NCBI RefSeq assembly: GCF_004016515.1
Contig: NZ_SACT01000001.1
Coordinates: 434,001-498,000, forward strand
Length of the DNA: 64,000 nucleotides
Direction of reading: 5' to 3'
DNA from: Rubrivivax albus
GTDB taxonomy: Bacteria > Pseudomonadota > Gammaproteobacteria > Burkholderiales > Burkholderiaceae_C
Positions 35,848 through 44,924 of this stretch are shown in pieces; within the stretch, counting starts at the first letter, position 1; every line of letters begins with the position of its first letter. The notes beneath the pieces were generated by a model. It was not told the origin of the DNA. It made no database searches and worked only from the letters and a program-made list of their open reading frames with translations. Made by a program: the position numbers and the translations under genes.

Positions 35848-38043
35848 TCAGGCCGCGGCGGCACCCGCTGGCGCCGGCAGCGGCCGCGCGTGCCACGCCA
35901 GCAGTGCCAGCACCGCCGGGATCGCCACCGCATTGAGCATCGGGTTGGCGAACACCAGCGACAGGCACAGCACGTTGAAGACCACGAAGGCCGGGCGCCC
36001 GATCGGCCGCGCCAGGAAGCCGGTGTAGGCCGCGGCCAGGCCGAGCACCGCCACCGTCACCGACACCAGGCCGAGCAGGAACGCGCTCCAGGTGAAGTCG
36101 ATGAACAGCAGCGCCGGCGTGTAGACGAAGGCAAAGGGCACCAGCGCCTTGCCCATCGACAGCCGGAACGCCGTCATGCCGGTGCGCATGGGTTCGCTGC
36201 GCGCGATGCCGGCGGCGGCGAAGGCGGCCAGCGCCACCGGCGGCGTCACGTCGGCCAGCACCCCGAAGTAGAAGACGAAGAAGTGCGTGGCCAGCTGCGG
36301 CACGCCCAGCTGTTCCATCGCCGGTGCCACGATGGCCGCCAGGATGATGTAGGTGGGCGTGGTGGGCACGCCGGCGCCCATGATGATGCAGGCCACGGCG
36401 GTGAACAGCAGGCCGAACAGCACCGTCACCTGGTTGGCCTGCAGCCAGCCCAGCGGGTCCAGCGCCACCACCATCTGCGCCAGCACGCCGGACATGTCCA
36501 GCACCCAGGCGCTGAACTTGAAGCCCATGCCGGTCAGCGTGGTGATGCCGAGCACGAAGCCCACGCAGGCACAGGCCGCGCCGATGCCCAATGCCGACTT
36601 CGCGCCCATCTCGAAGCCCTGCACCAGCGCCCGCGGGCCCACGGCCATGCCGGCCATGCCGCGGCCCCAGGGGCCCAGCAGCTTCGGGATCCACGAGCAG
36701 GCCACGGTGAGCGTGATGCCCCAGAACGCGGCCAGGAAGGGCGTGTACTGCATCAGCAGCAGCGTCACCATCACCACCAGCGGGATGAACAGGTGCCAGC
36801 TGGCCTTGAGCACCGCCGGCAGCGACGGGATCTCCGACGGGTCCATGCCCGCAAGCTTCAGCCGCCGCGCCTCCAGGTGCACCATGACCAGGATGGCCAG
36901 GTAGTGCAGCGCCGCTGGCACGATGGCCACCAGGATCAGGTGGTTGTACGGGATGCCCAGCGTCTCGGCCATGATGAAGGCCGCGGCGCCCATGATGGGC
37001 GGCGTGATCTGGCCGCCGCAGGAGGCCGAGGCTTCCACCGCGCCGGCGAAGCGCGGCGCGAAGCCCACGCGCTTCATCAGCGGGATCGTCATCACGCCGG
37101 TGGTCACGGTGTTGGCGATCGGCGAGCCGCTGATCATGCCGAACAGGCCCGAGGACACCACGCTCACCTTGGCCGGCCCGCCGGCAAAGCGCCCGGCGGC
37201 GATGGTGGCGAGGTTGACGAACAGCTGCCCCAGCCCGGTGAGCTGGGCCATGATGCCGAAGAGCACGAAGTGGAAGACGAAGGTGGCCACCACGCCCACC
37301 GGGATGCCGTAGATGCCCTCGGTGCCCTTGTACAGGTGGGCCACCACGCGCGGCACGCTGTAGCCGCGGTGCGCCAGGTCGCCGGGCAGGTAGGGCCCGA
37401 AGATGCCGTAGAGCACGGTGGCGATGGCCAGCAGCGGCAGGAAGATGCCCATCGTGCGCCGCGTGGCCTCGATGACCATCACGATCGCGATCACGCCCAC
37501 CATCAGGTCGGCCGGTGAATGCTGGCCGGCGCGCGTGATGAAGATGTCGTCGAAGAACAGCAGCAGGTAGAGCGAGAAGCTGGCCGCCGCGACGGCGAAG
37601 ATCCAGTCGCGCAGCGGGATGTGCCGGTGGCTGCCGTCGTAGGCCTTCAGCGGCAGCGACAGGCCGGCCAGGGCCGCCAGCACGGCCAGAAAGGCCGCCT
37701 GCGCACCGGTGGAGACCGGGTCGTTGAGCTCGCGCAGCAGGCCCACGCCCAGCAGCAGGTAGAACACCACCAGGCCGATCGAGACGATCCACTCCCACGG
37801 CCCGCCCATGCGCCTGGGGCGCGGGAAGACCAGGAAGCACAGGCCCAGCACCACGCACAGGTGGATGGCGCGGTGTGCGATCTCGTTGTGCAGGCCGAAG
37901 CCGGCGGTGTAGTAGTGCCAGCCCGACAGCGCCACCGCGATCACGGTGACGATGCCGGCGGAGACACCGGCCAGCCGGCGGAAGCTGGACTCGGGGTCGA
38001 ACTGCTCGATCAGGCGATCGATCTCGGCCTGGGGAACGCTCAC
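35848..38043 (-). CDS. Fused TRAP transporter permease (DctQM type, TAXI family)
   Basis: This 731-residue polytopic inner-membrane protein has an N-terminal quarter with four or five membrane segments (small DctQ-like subunit) and a remainder matching the large DctM-type subunit. Characteristic pieces are SGLFGMISGSPIANTVTTG, EASASCGGQITPPIMGAAAF and GAGVPTTPTYIILAAIVAPA. Such fused permeases work with a periplasmic TAXI receptor and use an ion gradient for uptake. It starts 10 nt after DUF1850 and is followed by an acyl-CoA ligase. Length is usual for fused TAXI permeases. Confidence 0.94.
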   Translation of the reverse strand: MSVPQAEIDRLIEQFDPESSFRRLAGVSAGIVTVIAVALSGWHYYTAGFGLHNEIAHRAIHLCVVLGLCFLVFPRPRRMGGPWEWIVSIGLVVFYLLLGVGLLRELNDPVSTGAQAAFLAVLAALAGLSLPLKAYDGSHRHIPLRDWIFAVAAASFSLYLLLFFDDIFITRAGQHSPADLMVGVIAIVMVIEATRRTMGIFLPLLAIATVLYGIFGPYLPGDLAHRGYSVPRVVAHLYKGTEGIYGIPVGVVATFVFHFVLFGIMAQLTGLGQLFVNLATIAAGRFAGGPAKVSVVSSGLFGMISGSPIANTVTTGVMTIPLMKRVGFAPRFAGAVEASASCGGQITPPIMGAAAFIMAETLGIPYNHLILVAIVPAALHYLAILVMVHLEARRLKLAGMDPSEIPSLPAVLKASWHLFIPLVVMVTLLLMQYTPFLAAFWGITLTVACSWIPKLLGPWGRGMAGMAVGPRALVQGFEMGAKSALGIGAACACVGFVLGITTLTGMGFKFSAWVLDMSGVLAQMVVALDPLGWLQANQVTVLFGLLFTAVACIIMGAGVPTTPTYIILAAIVAPAMEQLGVPQLATHFFVFYFGVLADVTPPVALAAFAAAGIARSEPMRTGMTAFRLSMGKALVPFAFVYTPALLFIDFTWSAFLLGLVSVTVAVLGLAAAYTGFLARPIGRPAFVVFNVLCLSLVFANPMLNAVAIPAVLALLAWHARPLPAPAGAAAA

Positions 38044-38053
38044 GGAGACTCCT

Positions 38054-38572
38054 TCACGATCCGCCCGGTGCCGGGCAATCGTCGACGTGCATCGCCACCG
38101 ACGTGGGCGCCGGTGGGCCCAGGGTGCCCAGCAGGATCGGTGCCTGGCCGTCGACGATCACGCGCATGCGCTGCGACGGCAGCGCCAGCACCACCAGCGG
38201 GTGCACCGGGCGCTGCAGCGTCAGCCGCCAGCCGCCGGGGCCCAGGCTGTCGTCGCGCACCAGCTGCTCGCCAGGGCCAGCGGCGATGGGCAGGCCGTAA
38301 CCTTCGCCCAGCCAGCGCTCTTCCACCAGCACGGCGCGCCATCCTTCGGCGCCGTGGCGGAAGACGTAGCGGTCCTCCACCGGTGTGCCGAGCACCGAGT
38401 GCGTGAAGGCTACGCGCAGGCCGGGTGCCGCCGGGTCCAGCGGCACCTGTCCCAGCACCCGTGCGCTGCGGTGGTCGGCCAGCATCAGCGTGCAGGCCGT
38501 CGCGGCCGCGGGCGGCAAGGCAGCAGCGGCCGCGGTGGCCACGGCAGCCACCGCGCGCCGCCACGGCCTCAC
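38054..38572 (-). CDS. DUF1850 domain protein of TAXI-TRAP operon
   Basis: This 172-residue protein starts at a GTG that overlaps the TAXI receptor stop by four bases (GTGA). An N-terminal hydrophobic, Ala-rich segment looks like a signal peptide. The core has LRVAFTHSVLGTPVEDRYVF and WLGEGYGLPI, typical of DUF1850, a family found almost only between TAXI receptor and TRAP permease genes. Its role is not known; the location suggests an accessory of transport. The open frame extends upstream through the TAXI gene only as a shadow. Confidence 0.85.
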   Translation of the reverse strand: MRPWRRAVAAVATAAAAALPPAAATACTLMLADHRSARVLGQVPLDPAAPGLRVAFTHSVLGTPVEDRYVFRHGAEGWRAVLVEERWLGEGYGLPIAAGPGEQLVRDDSLGPGGWRLTLQRPVHPLVVLALPSQRMRVIVDGQAPILLGTLGPPAPTSVAMHVDDCPAPGGS

Positions 38573-39546
38573 TTGACGATGCCCTTTTCCTTGAAGTACT
38601 TCAGCGCACCCGGGTGGATGGGCGCATTGCCCACGGACGTGGCCGTCTGCAGGCTGATGTTCTTCCCCTGCACGTGCACCTGGCCCATGATGGACACGTT
38701 CTCGTACAGCGCCTTCGTCACCTCGTAGGCCACGTTCTCCGGCACCGCGTCGTGCGCGGTCCACACCGCCATCACGGCCAGCGTGTCCACCGCCTCGGTC
38801 TGGCCCTTGTAGGTGTTTGCCGCCAGCTTGACGTTGGCATAGAACGGCTGCTGCTTCTGCAGTTCCGCGATCTCCGCGCCCGACAGCGGGATCACCTTCA
38901 GCGCATGGCTCTGCGCGAAGTCGGTGACCGCCGCGGTGGGCACCCCGGCGGTGATCAGCGTGGCGTGCAGGTTGCCGTCCTTGATCTTGTCCACCGCCTG
39001 CGTGAACGACGACAGGTCTTCCTTGATGTCGGCGCGGCTCATGCCGTAGACCTTCAGCAGGTCGGTCAGCAGCTGGTACTGGCCCGAACCCGGCGAGCCC
39101 GACGAGATGCTCTTGCCCTTGAGGTCCTTGACGCTGTTGATGCCGGCATCGGCCCGCGTGATCAGCTGCACCGTCTCCGGGTACAGCGCGCCGAGCGCGC
39201 GCAGGTTCTTGATCGGCGCGCCCTGGAACTGGCCGGTGCCGTTGTAGGCCGCATCCAGGATGTCGGCGGCGACGAAGGCCGACTCGATGTCCTTGTTGCC
39301 CAGCAGCTTGGCGTTGGCCACCGAGGCGCCGGCCGCTTCGGCCGTGGCGCTGATCTTCTTGCCGTCGACCGAGGCCTTGTTGCTGATCAGCTGCGCCAGC
39401 ATGCCGCCCAGCGGGTAGTAGGTGCCGCCGGTGCCGCCGGTGGCGATGCCGAAGAACATGCGCTGCTGCGCCAGCGCGCCGGTGGCCGCGACGGCGGCGG
39501 CGGTGAAGGCGACCGCGGCGGCGGCCTGCTTCCAGGTGAGTTTCAT
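38569..39546 (-). CDS. TAXI family TRAP transporter solute-binding protein
   Basis: This 325-residue periplasmic receptor has a GAGAGGAG-type ribosome binding site before the ATG at 39546. The signal peptide is about 26 residues, ending TGALAQ. The mature start MFFGIATGGTGGTYYPLGGM is the hallmark of TAXI receptors. TRADAGINSVKDLKGKSIS and SSGSPGSGQYQLL follow. TAXI receptors bind small organic anions such as glutamate or other acids; the actual ligand is unknown. It is first in an operon with DUF1850, the permease and an acyl-CoA ligase, and diverges from a LysR gene. Confidence 0.94.
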   Translation of the reverse strand: MKLTWKQAAAAVAFTAAAVAATGALAQQRMFFGIATGGTGGTYYPLGGMLAQLISNKASVDGKKISATAEAAGASVANAKLLGNKDIESAFVAADILDAAYNGTGQFQGAPIKNLRALGALYPETVQLITRADAGINSVKDLKGKSISSGSPGSGQYQLLTDLLKVYGMSRADIKEDLSSFTQAVDKIKDGNLHATLITAGVPTAAVTDFAQSHALKVIPLSGAEIAELQKQQPFYANVKLAANTYKGQTEAVDTLAVMAVWTAHDAVPENVAYEVTKALYENVSIMGQVHVQGKNISLQTATSVGNAPIHPGALKYFKEKGIVK

Positions 39547-39688
39547 CGGGGGCTCCTCTCTCGGGGCATCGGGGGTGTGGACGCGGCCACTGTAGCGCGG
39601 CCGGCTGGCACACAATCTAGGTCATGCCCTGTCGCCGTCGCCCGTCATCGCCGGCCCTGATGCCGAGCATCACGTGGCGTTGACACGC

Positions 39689-40699
39689 ATGAAGACCGAC
39701 GTCGCGGCGCCGCCGCCCTGGGACCAGCTGGCCAGCTGGATCGCGGTGGTCGAGACCGGCTCGGTCTCGGCCGCGGCGCGCCGTGCCGGGCTGTCGCAGG
39801 CCGGTGTGTCGCAGCATGTGCGGGCGCTGGAGCAGCGCCTGGGCAGCGAATTGCTGGACCGCGGCACGCGTCCGGCGCGTGTCACCGCCAGCGGCCACCG
39901 CCTGTACGAACACGCGCTGGACCTGCTGCAGCGCGCGCACGAGATGGACGAGGGCGTGCGCAGCCTCAGCCGCAGCGCGCGCAGCGCCGTGCGCCTGGGC
40001 TGCGTGGACAGCTTTGCCGCCACCCTCGGCCCGCAGCTGGTGCGCGGCCTGTTCGACCGCGTGCAGCGGCTGCAGCTGCTCTCCGGCCTGGTGCCCGACC
40101 TGCAGCAGCGCTTCGCCGAACGCCGGCTGGACCTGCTGATCACCACCACCGAGCCCACCGGCCAGGCCGGCGTCGACGCGTTGCCGCTGCTGGCCGAGCG
40201 CTTCGTGCTCGTGCTGCCGCCCGCGCGGTCGCTGCGCGGGCTGCGCAGCCTGCAGGCGTTGGGTGCTGATCTGCCCTTCCTGGCCTACAGCACGCGTTCG
40301 ATGATCGGCGCCCAGGTGGACGCCTACCTGCGCCGGCACGACCCCGGCCTGGCGCGGCGCTACGAGTTCGACGCCACCGACCCGCTGCTGAGCCTGGTGG
40401 CGGCCGGGCTCGGCTTCGGGCTGACGACCCCGCTGTGCCTGTGGCAGTCGCGCCACCACGCGCAGGCGGTGCAGGTGCTGCCGCTGTCGACGCTCCGGCG
40501 CGATGGCGAACCCTACCCGCTGCTGGAGCGCCGCTTCTGGCTGGCCAGCCGCGCCGGCGAACTGGGCCGGCTGCCGGCGGAGACGGCGGCGCTGGTGCGC
40601 GTGGCGGCGCGCGAGCTCAAGCGTGAGCTGCAGCCGGCGCTGGGCCTGGAGCCGGCCGCGCTGGTGGCCCTGCCGGAGTCGCGCCGCAACGGCGGGTGA
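39689..40699 (+). CDS. LysR family transcriptional regulator
   Basis: The protein is 336 residues from the ATG at 39689; a GTG 15 nt upstream is possible. The N-terminal winged helix is ASWIAVVETGSVSAAARRAG and LSQAGVSQHVRALEQRLG. A periplasmic-binding-like effector domain follows, with VRLGCVDSFAATLGPQLV and FDATDPLLSLVAAGLGFGL. It is transcribed away from the TAXI-TRAP operon across a 142-bp gap, the standard arrangement for a LysR regulator and its target. The effector is probably the transported acid or its CoA ester. No LysR box could be assigned with confidence. Confidence 0.92.
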   Translation: MKTDVAAPPPWDQLASWIAVVETGSVSAAARRAGLSQAGVSQHVRALEQRLGSELLDRGTRPARVTASGHRLYEHALDLLQRAHEMDEGVRSLSRSARSAVRLGCVDSFAATLGPQLVRGLFDRVQRLQLLSGLVPDLQQRFAERRLDLLITTTEPTGQAGVDALPLLAERFVLVLPPARSLRGLRSLQALGADLPFLAYSTRSMIGAQVDAYLRRHDPGLARRYEFDATDPLLSLVAAGLGFGLTTPLCLWQSRHHAQAVQVLPLSTLRRDGEPYPLLERRFWLASRAGELGRLPAETAALVRVAARELKRELQPALGLEPAALVALPESRRNGG

Positions 40700-40763
40700 T
40701 CCACAGCATCAGCATCGGCAGCGCTGACGCCGGTGCCACGGCGCAGACGCCAGACTGCAGCCC

Positions 40764-41951
40764 ATGGCTTCCCACCCCGACGTGATCGTCATCGGTGCCG
40801 GCGTCGTCGGCTGCTCCATCGCCTTCCACCTGGCCGAGCTCGGCGCGCGTGACGTGCTGGTGGTCGACCGCCTGGGCATCGGCAACGGCACCAGTGCGCA
40901 GAGCAGCGGCATCCTGCGCACGCACTATTCGGTGCCGGAGAACGTGGACCTAGCGCGCCGCTCGTTCGCGGCCTTCGAGCACTTCGCGGCGTACGTGGGC
41001 GATGCCGAGGCCGACGCGGGGCTGGTGAAGTGTGGCTACCTCATCGCGGCGCCCGAGGGCGAGAGGCTCGCCGCGCTGCAGGCGTCGCTGGACCAGCAGC
41101 AGGCCATGGGCATCCCGCTGCAGCGGCTCGATGCGGCGCAGGCCGCGGCGCTGATGCCGCTGGCGCGCTTCGACGATGCGGCACTGATCGGCTACGAGCC
41201 CGAGGCCGGCTTCGCCGACGCCTACCTGGTGGCCAGCGGCTTCGCGCGGGCGGCCCGCAGGCGCGGCGTGCGTTTTCTGGAAGGCGTGGGCGTGCAGCGC
41301 CTGCTGCGCGACGGTGCGCGCGTCACCGGCGTCGAGACCGACCGTGGGCGCTTCGAGGCCGGCACCGTGATCGCCGCCACCAACATCTGGACGCCCGAGC
41401 TCGAGCGCGACACCGGCTGCGCGCTGCCGGTCAAGCCCGAGCGCCACCGCGTCTTCGCGTTCGAGGGCCCGGCCGCGTACACGCATGCGATGCCGGTCTA
41501 CAAGGACCTGGCCACGCCCGGCATGCTGTACTGCCGCAGCTACGGCGGGCGCCAGATGCTGGCCAGCGAAGGCATCGCCGGCGAGGTGCTGGCCACGCCG
41601 CAGATCGAGCAGGGCGACGTCCCGATGGATGCGGTGATCGAGATCGCCGAACAGGTGGCCGACCGCTTCCCGGGTTGGGAGGAGGCCGGCCTGGCCGCAT
41701 CCTGGACCGGCGTCTACGACGTCACCCCCGACTGGAACCCGGTGCTCGGCCCGGCGCCGGGGCTGGCCGGCCTGCTGCTGGCCTTCGGCTTCAGCGGCCA
41801 CGGCTTCAAGCTGTCGCCGGCCGTGGGCCGCCTGCTGGCCCAGGCGGCGCTGGGCCTGCCCACGGACGTGCCGCTGGTGCCTTACGCGCTGCAGCGCTTC
41901 GGCGAAGGCCGGCTGCTCACGGGGCGCTACGGCGCCGGCGCGGTGTCCTGA
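40764..41951 (+). CDS. FAD-dependent amine/D-amino acid oxidoreductase (DAO family)
   Basis: This 395-residue flavoprotein starts with the dinucleotide fold DVIVIGAGVVGCSIAFHLAELGA and continues with the DAO signature region SAQSSGILRTHYS. The second FAD contact is GTVIAATNIWTPELE and the C-terminal FSGHGFKLSPAVG closes the flavin site. It resembles the sarcosine oxidase beta/glycine oxidase group; the amine substrate is not determined. There is no signal peptide. It ends directly against the convergent GNAT gene. Confidence 0.88.
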   Translation: MASHPDVIVIGAGVVGCSIAFHLAELGARDVLVVDRLGIGNGTSAQSSGILRTHYSVPENVDLARRSFAAFEHFAAYVGDAEADAGLVKCGYLIAAPEGERLAALQASLDQQQAMGIPLQRLDAAQAAALMPLARFDDAALIGYEPEAGFADAYLVASGFARAARRRGVRFLEGVGVQRLLRDGARVTGVETDRGRFEAGTVIAATNIWTPELERDTGCALPVKPERHRVFAFEGPAAYTHAMPVYKDLATPGMLYCRSYGGRQMLASEGIAGEVLATPQIEQGDVPMDAVIEIAEQVADRFPGWEEAGLAASWTGVYDVTPDWNPVLGPAPGLAGLLLAFGFSGHGFKLSPAVGRLLAQAALGLPTDVPLVPYALQRFGEGRLLTGRYGAGAVS

Positions 41952-42512
41952 TCAGGTCAGCACGATGCGCCAGCGCTGCCCGGGGTGGCCGCCAAAGGCC
42001 GCCGGCTTGGCGAAGCGCTCCACCAGCACGCCGCCGTTGGCCGCGATGACGCGCTGCGAGGCCGCGTTGTCCTCGTCCGTGGTCAGCTCGATCCAGCGCA
42101 GGCCTTCGGCGCGCGCCAGCGGCGGCGTCTGTGCCAGCGCCTGCGTGGCGTAGCCGCGGTTGCGGCGGCCGGGCACCACGGCGTAGCCCACGTGGCCCAG
42201 GCAGTGCGGCGGCAGCGCCTCGGTGCCGGGTTGCCAGCGCAAGCCGATCACGCCGCAGAAGCCGGTGTCGTCCCACAGCCAGCGCCGGAAGCCGGGGATG
42301 CGCGCCACCGTCGACCCGTCGGGCAGCGTGACCGCCCCGCCGCGGGCCTCGCGGTCGACCTGTGCGGCGATGAAGCCGTTGGCGTCCTGCCGGATGCGCG
42401 CCAGTTCCTCTTGCGCCGCCACGGCACCGCGCACGTTGTCGGCGGACCAGCCGCCTTCGAGCGCCGCCACGTAGGACGGCAGGTGTTCGGCCCGTGGCCA
42501 GACCAGTTGCAT
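41952..42512 (-). CDS. GNAT family N-acetyltransferase
   Basis: This 186-residue protein has the acetyl-CoA binding motif VVPGRRNRGYATQAL and the downstream IELTTDEDNAASQRVIAANGG typical of GNAT motif B. The N-terminal part (RPEHLPSYVAALEGGW-like) resembles small-molecule or RimJ-like acetyltransferases. The substrate is unknown. It is the last gene of a seven-gene minus-strand run and follows the ZIP transporter gene by one base. Confidence 0.87.
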   Translation of the reverse strand: MQLVWPRAEHLPSYVAALEGGWSADNVRGAVAAQEELARIRQDANGFIAAQVDREARGGAVTLPDGSTVARIPGFRRWLWDDTGFCGVIGLRWQPGTEALPPHCLGHVGYAVVPGRRNRGYATQALAQTPPLARAEGLRWIELTTDEDNAASQRVIAANGGVLVERFAKPAAFGGHPGQRWRIVLT

Positions 42513-42513
42513 C

Positions 42514-43233
42514 TCAGCCCTCCACCAGACGCTGCCCGACCAGCGCGACGCAGAAACCCAGCACAGCGCCCAGCGGCGGCGCGCGGTGGCGTTGCAGCCG
42601 CGACATCGGCGCGATGTCCTGGAAGATCAGGTACAGGATGCCGCCAGAGGCGGCCAGCATCACGGCGCCCAGCACGGCCGGGTGGTCGGCCAGGCCCCAC
42701 CAGCTCAGCGCGGCCAGTGCCGGACCGAGCAGGGTCAGCATCGCCATCTGGCGCAGCACCGTGCCCGGCCGGGTGCCGCGCACGGCGATGCGTTCACGGT
42801 AGGCGTTGAAGCCCTCGGGCAGGTTCTGCAGGCCGATCAGCAGCGCCAGCAGCGGTGCCTCCGACACGCCGGCGGCGAACATGCCGCCCAGGGCCAGCGA
42901 TTCGGGCACGTAGTCCAGCAGCATGGCCGCGAACTGCGGCGATTCGCGCCGGCGCAGACCCAGACGCCGCTCCGCGGCATACACGGCCACGCCGCCGCCG
43001 ACGAAACAAGCGGCCATGGCCAGCGGATCGGGCACTGCGGCGACGCCCTGCGGCAGCAGCACCAGCGCCACCGCGGCCAGCAGCACCCCACCGCCGAAGG
43101 CGATGACGCCGTGGCGCAGCTCGTTGTCCAGCCAGTTCGGGCGCCGGCGCTGGTTCACCGCCGCCAGGCCACCGAGCACGATGCACGCGCCGGCCGCGGT
43201 GGTGGACAGCAGCATCCAGCCGAACGGGGTCAC
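42514..43233 (-). CDS. ZIP family metal transporter-like protein with replaced metal-site histidines
   Basis: The protein is 239 residues from a GTG that overlaps the upstream stop (GTGA), with about eight hydrophobic segments. The ZIP-type helices are recognisable as DYVPESLALGGMF and GLQNLPEGFNAYRERI. In characterised transporters such as ZupT these positions read HNFPEG and HNIPEG, so both histidines are changed here (Asp and Gln) while the glutamates remain. Metal specificity may therefore differ, or the protein may have another cargo. It is part of the dense minus-strand run. Confidence 0.82.
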   Translation of the reverse strand: MTPFGWMLLSTTAAGACIVLGGLAAVNQRRRPNWLDNELRHGVIAFGGGVLLAAVALVLLPQGVAAVPDPLAMAACFVGGGVAVYAAERRLGLRRRESPQFAAMLLDYVPESLALGGMFAAGVSEAPLLALLIGLQNLPEGFNAYRERIAVRGTRPGTVLRQMAMLTLLGPALAALSWWGLADHPAVLGAVMLAASGGILYLIFQDIAPMSRLQRHRAPPLGAVLGFCVALVGQRLVEG

Positions 43234-43712
43234 GGCGCCGGGCCTTCCGGTGCCACCCGATGCGGCTGGCCGTTGAGCAACACCCGGGCGAAGGACCAGG
43301 CCTCGGCGAGCCAGCGGCGCACGAAGGTCTCCAGCCGCAGCTCCAGCCCGTCCGCCAGCCTGTCCTGCCGGCCCCAGAACCAGACCTCGGCGTCGATGCC
43401 GGCTTCGTCCGGCGGGTCGATGTAGACGCAGCCGAGCAGGCGCGACTCGTCGGGGGCCATCACGGCGTAATTGAAGCTGCGGCGCAGCTGGAACTCCTTC
43501 TGGTGCCAGCCCAGGTCCACGAGGTCCTGGGTGATCGACAGGTCGGCTGGCGGCCAGCCCCAGAGCGCGCCAAAGCGGGCCCACAGGTGGTCGCGGCTGC
43601 TCATCACCGCGTCGTAGTCGCGCGCCAGGTCGTGCACGGTGATCGAGCGCAGGTGGAAGCCCGGGCCTTCGGCCCGAACTGGCACGGTGAAGTCGCGCGG
43701 CAGGAAGCTCAT
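43230..43712 (-). CDS. GNAT-fold acetyltransferase, uncharacterised
   Basis: The protein is 160 residues from the ATG at 43712, which overlaps the TfoX-like gene's stop (ATGA). The middle contains FNYAVMAPDESRLLGCVYID and PPDEAGIDAEVWFW, as in a small group of GNAT proteins whose acetyl-CoA loop is degenerate. The N-terminal part (LSITQDLVDLGWHQKEF) is conserved in that group. No substrate is known. Start upstream of 43712 is unlikely because it would run into the neighbouring gene in a shadow frame. Confidence 0.75.
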   Translation of the reverse strand: MSFLPRDFTVPVRAEGPGFHLRSITVHDLARDYDAVMSSRDHLWARFGALWGWPPADLSITQDLVDLGWHQKEFQLRRSFNYAVMAPDESRLLGCVYIDPPDEAGIDAEVWFWGRQDRLADGLELRLETFVRRWLAEAWSFARVLLNGQPHRVAPEGPAP

Positions 43713-44077
43713 CGGGCGGCGCGCCTGGGCGGCCTCGATGCCTTTGGTGCCTTGGGCGGCAGGGCCGAGACGAAGGCGGTGCAGGCGCTCACCCACGCGG
43801 CGAGTGCGTCATCCTCGGCGATGCCCGGCGGATCCACGTAGACATAGCCCGTGAGCGGCTTGCCGGTGAAGTCCATCGGCCGGACGTGGGGCTGCTGCAG
43901 CGCCGCAGCGTACCGCTGCGGGCCCACCCGGGCCATCAGCACGTCGCCGACCACGCCCACCGCCATGTGCCCGCCGACCATGAAGGCGATGCCGCCGAAC
44001 ATTTGCCGTTCACCGACGTCGGGGCGGGGGCCGAGCACCTCGCGGATGCGCTGGGCCAGTCCGGGGTCGAAGGCCAT
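43709..44077 (-). CDS. TfoX/Sxy N-terminal domain protein
   Basis: This 122-residue protein starts AFDPGLAQRIREVLG and has the TfoX-N core RQMFGGIAFMVGGHMAVGV, then LMARVGPQRYAAAL and KPLTGYVYVDP. Only the N-terminal TfoX domain is present, without the C-terminal competence-regulator half of Sxy, so a role in DNA uptake should not be assumed. Stand-alone TfoX-N proteins are common and uncharacterised. The C-terminus is a Lys/Arg/Pro tail. It is coupled to the next gene by ATGA. Confidence 0.88.
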   Translation of the reverse strand: MAFDPGLAQRIREVLGPRPDVGERQMFGGIAFMVGGHMAVGVVGDVLMARVGPQRYAAALQQPHVRPMDFTGKPLTGYVYVDPPGIAEDDALAAWVSACTAFVSALPPKAPKASRPPRRAAR

Positions 44078-44079
44078 GC

Positions 44080-44469
44080 TCAGGCCCAGACGTCGCGCAC
44101 GCAGCGGCCGTCGCGCGGCAGGTCCTCGAAACGGTCCAGCCCGTCGAAGGGGTCGATCGGGATCGCCGCCACCGCGTCCGGTTCGGCCAGCCGCAGGTTG
44201 ACGGCCATGCGCCGTCGGCCGTCGGCGCCGGCCGCGCGACCCCGCCACCAGGCCAGGTTGCCGCAGGTGGGGCAGAAGTGGAATGCGATGTGCGGCCCGC
44301 GCACATAGGCGGTGGTGGGGCCCTGGCCGTGCACGTCCTCGCTGTCGTGGCCGTAGGCCCACAGCGACCCGTAGCGTCGGCACACGGTGCAGTTGCAGGC
44401 GGTGGCGCCTTCGGGCGTGAAATCGATGCGCCAGTGCACGGCGCCGCAGTGGCAGTGGCCTTCGATCAT
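44080..44469 (-). CDS. GFA family zinc protein (glutathione-dependent formaldehyde-activating fold)
   Basis: The protein is 129 residues from the ATG at 44469, overlapping the NUDIX stop by four bases. The zinc ligands of the GFA fold are in place: [19 protein letters not shown] and [15 protein letters not shown] domains bind zinc and in some proteins glutathione-bound aldehydes, but most family members have no proven reaction. It is followed 2 nt later by the TfoX-like gene. Confidence 0.9.
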   Translation of the reverse strand: MIEGHCHCGAVHWRIDFTPEGATACNCTVCRRYGSLWAYGHDSEDVHGQGPTTAYVRGPHIAFHFCPTCGNLAWWRGRAAGADGRRRMAVNLRLAEPDAVAAIPIDPFDGLDRFEDLPRDGRCVRDVWA

Positions 44470-44915
44470 CGCGCTCGCTCCTCCGCTGTCCATCCGAACT
44501 CCGAGTAGGGCACGCCGGCCAGGGCCTGCGCCATCCCGTGTTGCACGTAGGGCACCATCGGCTGCGGCAGCGCGTCCAGCGGAAACCAACCCAGGTGGCT
44601 GCACTTGTGCGGTTCGCGGTTGACTGGCTCGCCCTGCCAGTGTCGCGCGCGGAAGAACACCGACAGGCGTTCGCCGTCACTGCGGCGGTGGATCACGTGC
44701 GCCAGGTCCAGGTCGTCGGGCCGCAGCGCCAGGCCGGCTTCCTCGGTGGCTTCGCGGCACATTGCGGCGCGCAGCGTCTCGCCGCCGTCGGCGTGACCGG
44801 CGACCACGCTGTACTGGCCGTCGGCGTAGCCGGTGTTGAAGCGTTGCAGCAGCAGGACCCGGCCACCGTCGACGAGCAGCAGGTGGACCTCGGGGATCAG
44901 CGTGAAGCGCGGCAT
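44466..44915 (-). CDS. NUDIX hydrolase
   Basis: This 149-residue protein has a canonical Nudix box: [20 protein letters not shown] then AGL. The strand [20 protein letters not shown] and the C-terminal [18 protein letters not shown] are typical of house-cleaning or MutT-like hydrolases. The nucleotide or cofactor substrate is unknown. It lies between a histidine phosphatase gene (9 nt gap) and the GFA gene. Confidence 0.9.
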   Translation of the reverse strand: MPRFTLIPEVHLLLVDGGRVLLLQRFNTGYADGQYSVVAGHADGGETLRAAMCREATEEAGLALRPDDLDLAHVIHRRSDGERLSVFFRARHWQGEPVNREPHKCSHLGWFPLDALPQPMVPYVQHGMAQALAGVPYSEFGWTAEERAR

Positions 44916-44924
44916 CGCGGTCGA

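Noticed and set aside
35515-37518. 667-residue plus-strand open frame rich in His and Gln
   Set aside because: It is antisense to the TRAP permease and CoA ligase genes; composition is typical of a high-GC shadow.
39547-39688. Search for a LysR box between the TAXI gene and the LysR gene
   Set aside because: Several T-N11-A arrangements occur by chance, and none had clear dyad symmetry.
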